Assembly (NCBI GenBank): GCA_023159155.1
Contig: JAJNNX010000001.1
Coordinates: 1 to 64,000 of the forward strand
Direction: 5' to 3'
Source: Ustulina deusta
Taxonomy: Eukaryota; Ascomycota; Sordariomycetes; Xylariales; Xylariaceae
Length of the DNA: 64,000 nucleotides
Both the position numbers and the translations under genes were made by a program. Below are positions 1 through 12,800 of the stretch, in pieces (position 1 is the stretch's first letter; each line of letters opens with the position of its first letter). The notes under the pieces were generated by a model, which saw only the letters and a program-made list of their open reading frames with translations, was not told the origin of the DNA and ran no database searches.

Positions 1-3000
1 TTTTTTTCTTTTTTTATACTAGCATTACTATGTTTAACGCTAACTTTATTGCTTTTTTTTTAAATAATAAGCCTTTTATTATTTGCTGCAACTATTACTT
101 CTAGCGTAAAACTTGTTAAAAAGTAATTAATAGCTATAACTGCTACAACCGCAAACGTTATATACGCAAGCAAAATATACGGGCTAAAAATAAAACATAT
201 AAGTATAAAGCTACTAAAGATCTAGTTTATAAAGCATATATATACTAACGCTGTTTTAGTAGTATTTATAACAAGGCTTAGCCCAATTTTAGCCGGCCTA
301 TCTAGATTATTTATATAATAAAAAAGGCAAAAACTTCTTTTTATAATAAATATTAAAAAGGCAAAAAAACATACAAGCTAATAAATATAATTATATTTAT
401 TTTATATTAGTATTTTTACTAACTTAAATATATTATATAATTAAGTTCCGGGCTTAATATTTTTTAATATAGTTTATATAAACAAATTATTAAACTAGTC
501 CTACTAGTTTTTTAATTTTAAATTAAACAAAAATAGCTATAAAATTATAAATAAAACAAACTTAAATACTTAATAAGTACTTTTAAAGTTTTATTAATAA
601 TTTGCTAGTATTTAATTTTGTTTATTAAAAACATTTTATTGCTTTATAATAACTTATTATTTCTAGTTTAAAATTACTAATATTTTAAACAATTTAAAAT
701 AAATAGTTCTGTTTTTATTTTATAATATATTTATTAATTATTTATATAAGTTTAGAATGCTTATACTACATATACTTAAATAATAATATAGCAAAAAAAC
801 GTACTGCTCTAAATAGTAACATATATTTTTTTTAATACTATAAATATTTTTATTTACTTTTCATTCGTAGGGTTATCTAATATAATTAAACGCCGGCTTA
901 ACGTTAGGCATATTTTTATAAAAATATTTTATACTTTTAATTTAAAGATTACAGTTATATACTATAAATATTAGCTATTTGTTATTTTATATTAAAAATA
1001 CAAAAAGTAGTAGTAAGAACTACTAATTAAATTATTTGGACTATTAGATTAATTAATATAACTAATACAAATATTACCTATTTTAATAAAATCTAATTTT
1101 AGAAGTAATTTATATATAGCTTAATAATAAAATATAAATTAAATATTTAAAATAATTAGTTTAATTCTAACTATATAGATATTTATAAGTTTATTTTTAT
1201 TAATTTGCTGGAGTTTCGGGCTAATATAATTATAAAAATAGTAAATTTTTAAGTAATAGAGTAGAATACTTTTAGGTAAAAATAAAATTAATCGATTTTT
1301 TTTTATAATTAGTTCAGGCATAAATTGTTAGGTTAGAAGTTCTTTTTTTTTTAGTAATTTTGTTATTATTTAAAAGTTTATATTGCTTTAAATACTATAA
1401 TATTAATAGTTAATACTTATTAGTTATATTTAATTAGCTAGCTTTTTTATTTAATTTTATAATATAACTTATAGTTATATATTTATTTTATTATTATATT
1501 TTTAATTTTTTATTTATTTAAATTATTTATAAGGTCTAGTATAAATAAATTATATATAATATTAGTTTTTTAAAGTTTAAATAGTTAAATAAAAAAAACA
1601 TTATAAAAGTAAACATATTATGCTAAAAATATAAAACAATACGCCTATAATTTAATATAGCTAAGGATCTAGAATAGGCTAATAAACTTAAGTATAAGTT
1701 TAAAATATTTAAAACTTAAGTTTTTTATAAATAATACTATTATATTTCTGATTTTATAAATTATAAGTTTATATTTAATATTATAATATTTTTAATACTT
1801 TTTAACTATAATTTGCTACTAATTTTTTAAATTATTTTTAATAGTTTATATTTTTTATAATTATTTTTATATTACTAGCACCCTTTTTAAAATAAAGTTA
1901 TTTTTAATAAATAGTCTAAACTTTAGTATATAACTATATAAAACTTTAAAAAATAACTTGCTAGTTATACTATTAATAATTAAATTAATTATAAAATATG
2001 CTTAAAAGAGTAGTTATAACTAATTAGTTTATTTATTATTAATAAAATATTTAAAGTAGTTTTTAATTATTTAATTTATATGTTCTGTTTATTTATTAGT
2101 TTTAAAATAAAACATAACTAAATATCTTTTTTTAATCTTAAAATAATAATATAAATCTAATTAAAAATAACTAGTAAAAAAAGAGCTATGGTCTAATATA
2201 ATACTTATAAAATTTTTATAAATATATTTAATTTTTTAATAAAATAAAATAACAAGCTATATTAAAGTTATTTCAGTATTACTAAAAAATAAATATATTA
2301 ATTTAATAAATTTATTAATAATTATTAAAATATAATTAATTTAATAGTTTTTATAAAAAATTAAAAGCAGTCTAACTATAAAGTTTATAAATAGTTCTTA
2401 TATAAAAGCTAAAAATATAAATAAAACATTAAATTTACTATATTTTTAGTAATATTTTATTTTTAATTTAAAGTATATTATATAATTATTTATATAATTA
2501 TTAATATTTATTTTTATTTTTAGCTAAAAAAACTTATATTATAGTAGTTCAAACGTATATTTTTATTTAAAATGCTTTATTAATAAGTTATTATAATACA
2601 ATTTAATAAGCTAGAAATAAATAGATTTTTAAAAAAAAATATAAACTTTATTTTTATAATATAAAAAAGATTTTTTAATTATTTATTAAAAGTTTATAAG
2701 CTTTTTAATATTAATACGCTTTTTAATTAATTTATATTCGAAGTTTTTTTATTAAATATTTTAAATTATATTTTATAAACTTTGCAATATATTTAAATTT
2801 TAGAAATTCTTATTATTTGTAGTTATTTATGCTTATATATACGTAACTACTTATATAAAAATAGTCTTTTCTTTAAAAAATCGGGCAATACATACTTTGT
2901 TTACTAGTACTTTTAAATACTTATTAAAAATCTTGGTTTATATTACTACAATTTTTCTTTTTAATATTAAAAAAAGATTAGTATTTTAAAACAAATTGCT

Positions 3001-3815
3001 TATATAATTAGGTTAGCGTAATAAAAAATTAGCTCTATTTTGTTTATTTTGCTTATATTTAATAATAAAATTAAAAAAAACTAAATATATATACTAATAA
3101 GCTTGCTTTTTATTTAGCTTTAAAGTTTTTATAAATACTTAAAAATTATTATAATTAGTTAATACTTTAATTAATAATTTATTTTTTTAAAAATAATACT
3201 GCTAATGCTTAAAATATTTTATAATTATAAATATTTTTTAATTTAAAGTCCTATAATTTAATTTTATATTAGTAAACTTATAAAAATAAAATATAATAAA
3301 ACATTATTTATTTTAATTATTTTTTTAAAAAACATTCTTTATTAGCGCTGTTTTAAAAAAAATTAGTTTTTTTAATATTTATTTTTTAAAGTTAAAATAT
3401 ATAAAGAAAATAGCTTTTTTAAACAAGTTCTAAAGCTTTTTAAAAGCTTTTATTATAAAATAGTCTGAAAAGATTTAATTTTTTTTTATTCTAGTTATGC
3501 TTTTTTTAAATATTAGGTTAAAAAAGCAGTAATTCGAAAATATTTTTTAATAAAGCGCTAATAAAGATTATAAAACTTTAAAAACTATTATAGCTTATAA
3601 TAAAAACTAAAAAACAGCTACTGTTTAATTGTATTAATATAACTAAAGTTTATTTTAATATTTTAACTAAATATAATATATTTAAAAAATTTAAGTTTTT
3701 TTTAGTAGAACTAATATTTTAAAAGCTTAGTATATAACTTAATATTTCAAAGTTTTTTAATAATTTTTTAGATATATTTTATATAAGATTTTTTATTTAT
3801 AAAAAATATAAAAAT

Positions 3816-4018
3816 ATTATTTAAATATATAATATAAAATATATTTAAAATATTATTAAGTGTTTTATATATATAGTTTTAAAAAGTAGCAGAAATATTA
3901 TATAAATTTATAAGTATAACTAGAAATTTATAATAGTTATAACATATATAAAAAGCTATTTTTTATTTATTTTTTTTTTAATTTGGATGTAATAATAAGT
4001 ATTTTTAAAATCAATTTT
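3816..4018 (-). pseudogene. Remnant of Ty3/gypsy reverse transcriptase palm
   Basis: From 4,018 on the minus strand the frame starts K-I-D-F-K, as in the gypsy RT palm motif around the first catalytic Asp, and continues with Q-I-K, an in-frame stop where the family has W, then K-x-A-F and F-L-V. After a one-base shift near 3,890 an A-T-F-stop-N-Y-I stretch matches the conserved ATFQxYI block. At 3,816-3,827 the reading Y-L-N-N-I-F-I-F corresponds to the catalytic YLDD with both Asp changed to Asn, the expected result of G to A mutation. Order and spacing are those of Ty3/gypsy RT. RNase H and integrase should follow toward position 2,200, but I could not pick out their motifs. Confidence 0.7.
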
Positions 4019-5172
4019 AATAAATATTTTAATATATATAAATCTATTTATTAATTTTAAAAAAAAAAAAAATATAGTAATTTTTCTATGTAATATAGTT
4101 AAGTTTTTTATAGTTTATATATAGTTTTAAACTTTTATTTTTTGAAAAATAAACAAAATAAAAGCTTTAGCTAAACTTTTAGATTTTTATATTTTTTTAT
4201 TAGCTATTATTTTTATAAGCTATTTTTAAAATTCTTTAAGTTTGTTCTAGGTTAATAAATAAATAAAATAATAAAGTACTATAGTATTATTTTATAAATT
4301 AATCGCTAAGTTTTTTTGTTTAAAATATAAAAAAATACTAGTTTTGTTAATATTAAAGAAATTAGTTAAGTTATAAAATTTTAATAGAACATTTTTAAAA
4401 CTAATATAATTTTTTTTAGTTTTTAATTCTTTTAATTAAAAAAATTTAAAAAAATATATAATAGCTTAATAATATTTTTTATTTTTATAAGCTTTAGCAA
4501 ATTAATAAGTTATAATTAACTTAAAATATTTAAGCTTTAAACTATAAAACTAGCGATTTAAACTTAAATTAAGTATAATTTTTTACTTTTTTAGTATAGT
4601 TTAAAAAAAAAGTACTAAACTTTTTTCTAATTAATTATTTTAATTAATAATAATATAAATATACCAAAATTTTTAAGTTATTTTATAGCTATTAATAAGT
4701 TTATAAATAACTTAATAAGTATTATAACTAAAAAATCTATTTCTAGCAGTATATTATAAAATATAAATATAAAATAAAGCTTTTTTTAGTTTGTTATATA
4801 AAACAAAAATATAATTAATATAATTATATTTAGTATAAAAATCTAAATTAATAAATATTTTTAATAGGGTTTTTTTTAAGCTAATAAAATAAATATTGTG
4901 TAAAATATAAAATTAATATAAAATAGATATAAAAAACTATAGTTTTAGCTTAGGCTTTATAGCTAAAACTAAGATTACTTTTTTGTTTTTTAATTATTAC
5001 TTAAATATTTATTAAAATATACTAAAAAATTATATAAATAATTTTAGTCCAAATAATAGTTGTTTTTTTATAAATAGTAGAATATATTAGAGTTTTTTTA
5101 TTTCTAGTCTAACTAAATCTTTTAAATTTAACATTTTTAATTTTTTAATAAGTATTACTAGTTAGGTTTTTT

Positions 5173-5214
5173 ATAGTTATAACTAATATAACTTATTTTT
5201 TTATAATTAAAACA
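5173..5214 (-). pseudogene. Remnant of gag CCHC zinc knuckle
   Basis: Read on the minus strand, these 14 codons give C-F-N-Y-K-K-I-S-Y-I-S-Y-N-Y. This fits the retroviral-type knuckle CX2CX4HX4C if the second and last Cys (TGT to TAT) and the His (CAT to TAT) were each changed by one transition. Spacing of all four ligand positions is exact. It lies about 1.5 kb inside the 5' LTR, the expected place for the C-terminal end of gag. The match is short, so it is supporting evidence rather than proof. Confidence 0.55.
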
Positions 5215-6748
5215 AAAAAAGTTTTAAGTATTATTATTTTGTTTTGGTCGATTATTAGGATTATTTTATAGCTGTTTTTAAAATATATTAAAAATATATT
5301 CATTAAAATATTTAAAAAATAATAACTTTTTAAATATATAATTATTAAAAAGTTACTAATTTAAATAAGGTTGTTTTAATTAGTTATAGTACTAATAATT
5401 ATTTTAGCTCTAAACTATATTATAATATTTTTAGTTTTAATCAAAATAATTTTTATTATTAAAGTATTTTTATTTAAGAAAGCTTTAATATTATTACTAA
5501 TTTTAAAGTTTATTAATATTAGTTTAATTAATATTTAAATATAAAAGTTTTTATTAAAACTTTATAGCTTTAAAAGCTAAAGTTATTAATTTTTAATAAT
5601 ATTATGCTATATTTATTATTATTAATTTTTTTAAAATAATAGATTATTAAAATTTATAATTTTTTATTAAAGCGGATCGATTAGTTTTTAGTAGTACAAT
5701 ATAGCTTTTTTATTATTGCTTTGTTGTTTTTTTTAGATTTTGATTTAAAATAAATATTAATTAAATATTTTAAAATTTTAATTAGCCTATTATTAAGTTT
5801 TTTTTAACTGCTAGCTAATATTTATAATAAAAAAAATTAATTAGTAAATTAAAATCTTAGTCCAGTTAGTAAAAGTTTTCTAATCAGATTTATGAAAAAA
5901 ATAATTTTAATATGTTTTTTTTTTAAAAAAAATTTAATACTAGTTTTTATAATTTTAGTTTATTTTATTAACTATATAAATAATTCAAGTCTAGGCTTAT
6001 TAGAACTTTTTTTATAAACTTTTAAATATAGATTTTAATTTTTTAATTTATTTAATTTACTAGTTATAAATAAACTATATAATAAATAAAAAATATTTAA
6101 ATTTTAAAAAGCAACTAAAGTTAATATTTAATTTTTTATTATTATTGTAGTATTTATAATAATAAAATAATTAATAGTTAGAACTACCTAGATCTAACTT
6201 GTTAAATAATAATAATAAAAATAAAAAAATAAGTAATAAGCTAGAATTAAAAAAATCATATTATTTTTAGTACTAATTTCTGTGTTCTAGGTAGAAAATA
6301 TAAAAAGAATTTAAAAAATTAGAAAATTTAAAGTTTTTTAAATTTCTAGTTTTTTTTTAATATTTATATTTTTTAAGTTTTTATTTTAATATTAATTTAT
6401 ATATACTTATAAGTTAAAATCTTTTTAATTTAAAAGTAGTTTATTTTTGTTTTTTTAGTTATTTATTTATTTTTTTAAGTTCTGCTTTAAATTAAATATT
6501 TTATTATAATAAAAATTAGTTAGCACTTTTAAGTTATAAAATACTATTATTATTTTAGTAACTAAGTATTAAATTATTACTAAGCTTTAATTTTTAATTT
6601 TTATTTAAAAAAAAATTAATATAGTTTTATTAACTATTTATAGCTAATTTATCTTTTTTAAAAAATATTAATCTAATTAATAGTCCGGGTTTTTTAGGAG
6701 CTATTATATAAATATATTATAAGTAACTTTAAAAAAAAACTTTAAAAT

Positions 6749-6927
6749 TATTATAAATAAAAAATTTATAAGATCAGGTATAATATATAAAGAAATAAGT
6801 TATATATTTAGTAAGGTTAGCTTATAAGACTAAAGCTTATAAAAAAAAGGTTTTTTATCGAAATAAAAGCAGATATAGTACGTATATATAGCGAGTGTGT
6901 ACTGGTCCTGGTATGCTTAGTATGACA
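6749..6927 (-). repeat. 5' LTR of copy A (179 bp)
   Basis: On the minus strand this repeat starts TGTCATAC and ends in a sequence that aligns with TATAACA of the other LTR. It aligns over its full 179 bp with the LTR at 9,639-9,817, with differences that are mostly C/T or G/A. The TG..CA ends and equal lengths mark both as LTRs of one family. No clear tRNA primer-binding site is visible inside it, at about 6,690-6,748. Confidence 0.8.
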
Positions 6928-8736
6928 ACTAATTATTTCTAATTAAATTTATATTATTACTTTAAAATTAAAAAAAAATATTTAGTTATATTTTATTTTA
7001 AAACTAACAAACAAACGGAGCATATAAATTAAATAATTAAAAACTACTTTAAATATTTTATTAATAATAAACAATCTAATTAGCTATAACTATTTTTTTT
7101 AAATATATTTTATAATTAATTTAATTATTAATAATATAACTAGCAAGTTATTTTTTAAAACTTTATATAGCTATATATTAAAGTTTAGATTATTTATTAA
7201 AAACAACTTTACTTTAAAAAAAGTACTAATAGTACAAAAATAATTACAAAAATTATAAATTATTAAAAATAACTTAAAAAATTAGTAATAAATTATAGTT
7301 AAAAATATTAAAAATATTATAATATTAAATATAAACTTATAACTTATAAAATCAAAAATATAATAATATTATTTATAAAAAACTTAAATTTTAAATATTT
7401 TAAACTTATATTTAAATTTATTAACTTATTTTAAATCTTTAGCTATATTAAATTATAAACATATTATTTTATATTTTTAGCATAATATATTTATTTTTAT
7501 AATATTTTCTTTATTTAACTACTTAAGTTTTAAAAAACTAATACTATATATAACTTATTTATACTAGACCTTATAAATAATTTAAATAAGTAAAAAATTA
7601 AAAATATAGTAGCAAAACAAACATATAACTATAAGTTATACTATAAAATTAAATAAAAAAGCTGGCTAACTAAATATAACTAATAAATATTAGCTATTAA
7701 TATTATAATACTTAAAGCAATACAAACTTTTAAATAATAGTAAAATTATAAAAAAAAAACTTTTAACTTAATAATTTATATCTAAAACAATAAAAAAAAA
7801 CAATCGATTAATTTTATTTTTATTTAAAAGTACTTAGCTTTATTGCTTAAAGATTTAACTAATCTAATAATTATATCAGCCTAAAACTCTAGCAAATTAA
7901 TAAAAATAAACTTATAAAAAACCTATATAATTAGAATTAAAATAATTATTTTAAATATTTAATCTATGCTTTATTATTAGGCTATATATAAACTACCTTT
8001 AAAATCAAATCTTATTAAAATAATAAATATTTAAGTTTATTATAGCAGCTATAGCAATAACTTAAATTATTTAATTATAAAGATTTATAATTTTTTTTTT
8101 TAACTTTATTATAAAACAATAAATAGCTAATATATATAATATATAACTATAATTTTTAAATTAAAAATATATAATAATTATGCAAAAATATGCTTTATAT
8201 TAATTATTTGTTTATTTATATTAAATAATAGTACAAAATAAAATTAAACAAAAATACTTATAGTATTAAAAAAAAAGTATACTACTACCTAGAACAAAAC
8301 ATTTTTTTGTTGTATTATTAATTAAAAATATATAGCATAAATACTTTAAAAATATATAAACAACTTATAAAAACCCAATAAAATAACAAAAAAACTATTT
8401 ATTTTAGTATTGCTAAGTTTACTAGTAAAGCTAAACTATACGTAATAAGTTATTAAAAAATAATAAAATATTTTTAATAAACAAAATTAAATATTAATTA
8501 GCTATTAATAAAGCTTTATAAAAATTTACTAAATAATTAAACCTATTTTATTAATAATTTGATTGCTATTTATATTTATTTTAAAGTTAAAAAACTAGTA
8601 AAACCAGTTTAACAATTTATTAATATAAACTATATTAAAAAATATTAAACCTAGAACCTAATTAAATAAAAGATCTACATTAGTACTAATATTAATATAA
8701 AACAAATATAGATCTATTTATAGGGTTGTATATCTT

Positions 8737-9111
8737 ATGCCTTTTTTAGCACCTATTGCAAAAAAACGCCCCAGCTTTCTCTATAATACAAATAACCTAA
8801 ATAAACCAGCCAAAGTTAAGCTAAGCCCTATTATAAAAATTACTAAAACAGCATTAATATACATATATACTATAGACCAAAAATTTAATAGGTCTATACC
8901 TATAAGCTTTATTTTTAGCTTTAATAGCTTACTTACATATATATCGCTTATAGTTACAATAATTATAACTATTTATAACTTTCTAGCAAACAAAGCGCTA
9001 AAAATAATAATTATAGCAGTTTTACAAAAGCTTTTTATTAAAAAAAACATAAAAAAGGTTAAAAATAGTGTTAAATATAGTAATACAAATATAAAAAAAA
9101 AAAAAATATGA
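8737..9111 (+). pseudogene. Hydrophobic 3' reading frame of the retrotransposon
   Basis: A 124-codon open frame, unusual in DNA otherwise full of stops. It is basic at the N terminus (KKRP near residue 9), has a conserved-looking R/K-PAK..LS....TKTAL segment around residues 23-45, and then two strongly hydrophobic stretches. The matching part of copy A (about 1-330, minus) is open in the same frame over about 85 codons apart from one TAG, where B has CAA (Gln). The A version has longer non-RIP-like hydrophobic runs (ITFAVVAVIAI). This suggests a real former protein with membrane segments lying between pol and the 3' LTR. I do not recognise the family. AT bias alone also favours Ile/Phe/Tyr/Asn/Lys, so the membrane reading is tentative. 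Confidence 0.45.
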
Positions 9112-9619
9112 AAAAAAAAAAAACAATAGTAGCGATATATATAAATAGCTAAAACTAACAAATAATAATAATAATAGCGGCTAAAAAAAAAAAAAAAAAA
9201 AACCAGGCTAGAATATTTATATAAAACTAGATCAGCTTTATAAACAATTTATATATAGCCTATACTCAAATTACTAGTATTAAAATTTACTATATACTTA
9301 AATATATAATATATATATATATATATTATATTATATATATATTAAAACTCCTAATTAATAATACTATATAAATACTAAAATATTTATAATAATAATAATA
9401 ATAATAACACTATATATTACTAATATAATATAAGTACCTATATATCTATACTTATAAACACCTAATTAATTACACTGCACTAATCGCACATATATTACCT
9501 TAATTCCGTACAAACTTTATATCTAAATCACCCCTTATCTATGGACACACATACCACCCACCCATACTATATACCTTACATTTTACATATTTATATATAT
9601 TAGGTTAAAAACAACCTAA

Positions 9620-9636
9620 CTAAAAAAAAAAAAATA
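9620..9636 (+). other. Probable polypurine tract of copy B
   Basis: A run of A residues ending in TAG stands directly before the 3' LTR start TGTTATG. This is the position where LTR retrotransposons carry the plus-strand primer. Confidence 0.4.
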
Positions 9637-9638
9637 GT

Positions 9639-9817
9639 TGTTATGCTTAGTATCCTAGAACCAGTGCATACTTATTATATATATATACTATATCCGCACT
9701 TACTTTAATAAAAAATCTTCCTTTTATAAGCTTTAGTCTTATAAGCCAACCTTACCGAATATATAACTTATCTTTCTATATATTATACCTAACCTTGTGA
9801 ACTTCCCATTTATAACA
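9639..9817 (+). repeat. 3' LTR of copy B (179 bp)
   Basis: It starts TGTTAT and ends ATAACA, so its termini are inverted repeats of each other. It aligns end to end with the LTR at 6,749-6,927 in inverted orientation. Less RIP damage is visible here than in copy A's LTR at several positions (for example TTCCCATT, where A has only A/T). Confidence 0.8.
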
Positions 9818-12800
9818 AACTAATACTATTAATTTTTTTTTTTTTATTATTATAAAAAGTTTTATTATTTTTATATTTTAGTTAATATTAAAAATTAATA
9901 TTAAAAATTAATAAAAAATTAATTTAATAAATTTATTTGTTTAAAACATATAATAAAGCTTAATAATTAATTATTATAAAAAACTTAGTTTTAAAAAGTT
10001 TTAAGTACTAATATTTTAAAGTTTATATTATTACTAAAACTTTATAGTTTTAAATTAAGTAAGTTTATTTAATTAATATTATTATTTTAACAAAAATACT
10101 TTATAAGTTTTTAGGTTATATTTTTTATTATTATTAAATAATTTTTTTATTATATTATATAAAATTTTTATTTTTATTTATATTAGTTAGCTAAACTTAA
10201 AAAAAAGTTAAAATTAATATTTTATATATTAGTGGTTTTATATATTTAAACGTTTATTTTTATTTTAATTTAATTATAAATAAGTTTTTTTTTAAATAAT
10301 TAATTAAAAAAAATAGTTATTTTATTCATATAATAAATAAATATATAAATATAGTTATAACACTTAAAAAATAACTAAATTATCCAAATATTAATAAAAT
10401 TAATTTTTATTTTTATTTTTATTTTTATAACTATTTTTAAATAATTTATAATAAATATATTAAAATAAAACTTTTTAATTTTAATATTATTTTTTTGTTT
10501 TAAAATAAATTAAAATATTATTTATATAAATATTTATAAACTTGTTTAAAATTTTTAATTTTATATATTACTAAAGATTTACTACTAAATAAGTTTCATT
10601 TTTAAATTAAATAATAAAACTTTTTATTAAAATAATTTTTTATAAGTTTAAAAAATAATAATAATATAATTTTAAAATTAATAATAATTAATAAAAAACT
10701 TGAATAATATTTAGTTTTATAAAACAAATAATATTATAATAATTAAATATAATATTATTAATATTTAAAATAAATATAATTTTATTTTTTAAATATATAT
10801 TTTTTTATTAATAATTAATTATACATTGAAGTATAAATAAAATAAAAACAATATTTAAGTTTATATTTTATTTAATAAAATTTATAATTAGTAATTTATT
10901 TATAAACTTTTTTTAAATAAAATAAACTCTATAAATATTTAATATTAATAAAGTTTTAAGGTATATTTTTTATTATTAAGTTTTAGTACTATATTAAACT
11001 TTAATTATAATAATAATAAAAATTTTTTTTTTAAATAGCTTAGTATAATTATTTTTAGTTATTATAAACTTAATTATAATACGCTTTTTTTTTAAAAATT
11101 TAATAGCAGTTTAGGTTTCTTTTTTTTAAAAAAGTTATTATATGGACTTTTTTTATTTTAAGTTTAAAAGTTCTAGATTCTTTTTATATTTTTTTAATTT
11201 TAGTTATACTTAAAATAATTATTTTGATATTTTTTTATACTTTTAAGTTTATAATTTATTATTTCTAACTACAAAGTTTAATTATAATTATTAATAAAAA
11301 TAAAATTTTTAATTAAATTAAGTATTATTTTAAGTTTTTATTAAAATATTTTGTTTTATTAATTATTTAATATTAATAATAATATTATAATTAAAATTAA
11401 TAATTTAAAATATTTAGTTTTTAAATTATTAGTTATTAATTTTTATTATATATATTAAATATTTATAAATTTTATTAATTATTTTATTATAATAATTATA
11501 AAAAATTTAAAGTTTAATTAAATACACTATTTCTATTTCTAGTTATTATTTAACTTATTATATAAATTTATAATTAACTATTAAAAAAATAAGCTTTAAT
11601 ATTATATAAAACTACAATCTTTATTTTAATATTATTAATTTATAATTAAATAAATATTTTAAAAATAATTAATTTATTTTAGCTATATATTTTAACTAAA
11701 ATAAACAAAAAAAACTAATAATAAGATTTTCAATAGTTTTATTTTTTTTAAATTAAATAAACTATTAGAACTATTTTTATTATTTCTTTTTTTTGCTAGC
11801 TAAATATTTAAGATTTTAGGTTTTTAATCAAAGCAATTAATTAATATATGCCTTTTTTTATTATAAATAAAACAAGTTTTATTATTTTAATAAGCTTTTT
11901 CTTTTAATAATTAAAGCTTATTTTAATTATTTTAAAATAAATATTTTAAAACTTTTAAAGTTTATTAAAAATTAATAATTAAGTTTATTAAATTTTTAAT
12001 TATTTAAATTAAACTTTTGTTTAATTAAGCTTATAAACTTCATTTATTAATAGTTTTTATAAGCTTACTTAATATTATATATTATTTTAATAACTTTATT
12101 AATAAATAATTTATAAAAAATATTTAAATTTATACAAAAATAATTCTATAATTTATATTTTTATTATAATTTAATAAATTAATACTTTTAACCTAAACTA
12201 TTAAATATACAAATAAATTTATTAATATTTTTATTTATTTTATATATATAAGTTCTAAATATTTTATAAATAATAACTATTTAATTAAAATTATAATAAA
12301 TAATAAATAAAACTTAAATTATTTTAATAATATTATTAAATAGTTTTTTAATTAAATAAAAAAATATTCATATAGATTTTTTAGTATATTTTTTCAATTA
12401 GTTTATAACATACTAAAACTAATTATTTTTAATTAAACAAAATATTTTTATTTAATTTTTTTTTTAATTTATAAACCTAATTATTAAACAAAAATTAATT
12501 TTTTATACTTTAGTTTTTTTAATAGAAAAAAAGCTTAAAACGTTAATAAATAAACTAATAAAACAAAAAACAAATAAAGCAGTAAAACTAAAAAGTTTAA
12601 AATTAATATTTTTAAATATATTTTTTATTATTAAATTATAGTTATTTTTTAAAAATATTAAAATAAATATAATATAAAACTAGCGCTTTATTTTATTTAT
12701 TTATTAAAAAATTTTTACTAAAACTACTTTAAAATTATAAATTTAAATAGCTTTAATATTTTTTAATATATTTTTTGGTATATTATTTATATTAAATTAT

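Larger units (their letters stand above)
1..6927 (-). mobile_element. Ty3/gypsy-like LTR retrotransposon, copy A, RIP-mutated, truncated by the window edge
   Basis: The element reads right to left. Its 5' LTR is at 6,749-6,927, a mutated gag zinc knuckle at 5,173-5,214, and reverse transcriptase remnants at about 3,816-4,018. The gag-then-RT order and the YLDD-type active site fit Ty3/gypsy rather than Ty1/copia. Positions 1-2,175 match copy B (6,928 to about 9,107) in inverted orientation, with differences that are mostly transitions. By comparison with copy B, about 710 bp including the 3' LTR lie beyond the left edge, giving a full length near 7.6 kb. No frame is intact, so the copy is dead. 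Junction with B at 6,927/6,928 suggests that A inserted into B; the 5 bases at 6,928-6,932 (ACTAA) would then be one target-site copy. Confidence 0.8.
6928..9817 (+). mobile_element. Ty3/gypsy-like LTR retrotransposon, copy B, 3' part
   Basis: This plus-strand fragment aligns with copy A in inverted orientation from its first base (6,928) to about 9,107, and ends in a 3' LTR at 9,639-9,817. An A-rich tract just before the LTR (9,620-9,636) looks like the polypurine tract. The 5' half of the element is missing here. If copy A inserted into B, that half should continue to the left of the window beyond A. Compared with the gypsy layout, the fragment should hold the C-terminal end of integrase and then about 1.8 kb of extra 3' sequence, including the reading frame at 8,737-9,111. 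Confidence 0.75.

Noticed and set aside
1139..1321. 60-codon minus-strand frame in the AT block
   Set aside because: It contains mostly Ile/Leu/Asn/Lys/Tyr, as expected by chance in AT-rich DNA. No motif.
8973..9161. Hydrophobic minus-strand frame overlapping the 3' frame of copy B
   Set aside because: Poly-Phe/Ile content comes from A runs on the other strand. The sense frame is conserved between copies with recognisable charged residues.
1..9817. Ty1/copia assignment suggested by the short TGTTAT LTR
   Set aside because: The RT active site reads YLDD-like and the surrounding blocks (ATFQxYI-type) fit Ty3/gypsy.
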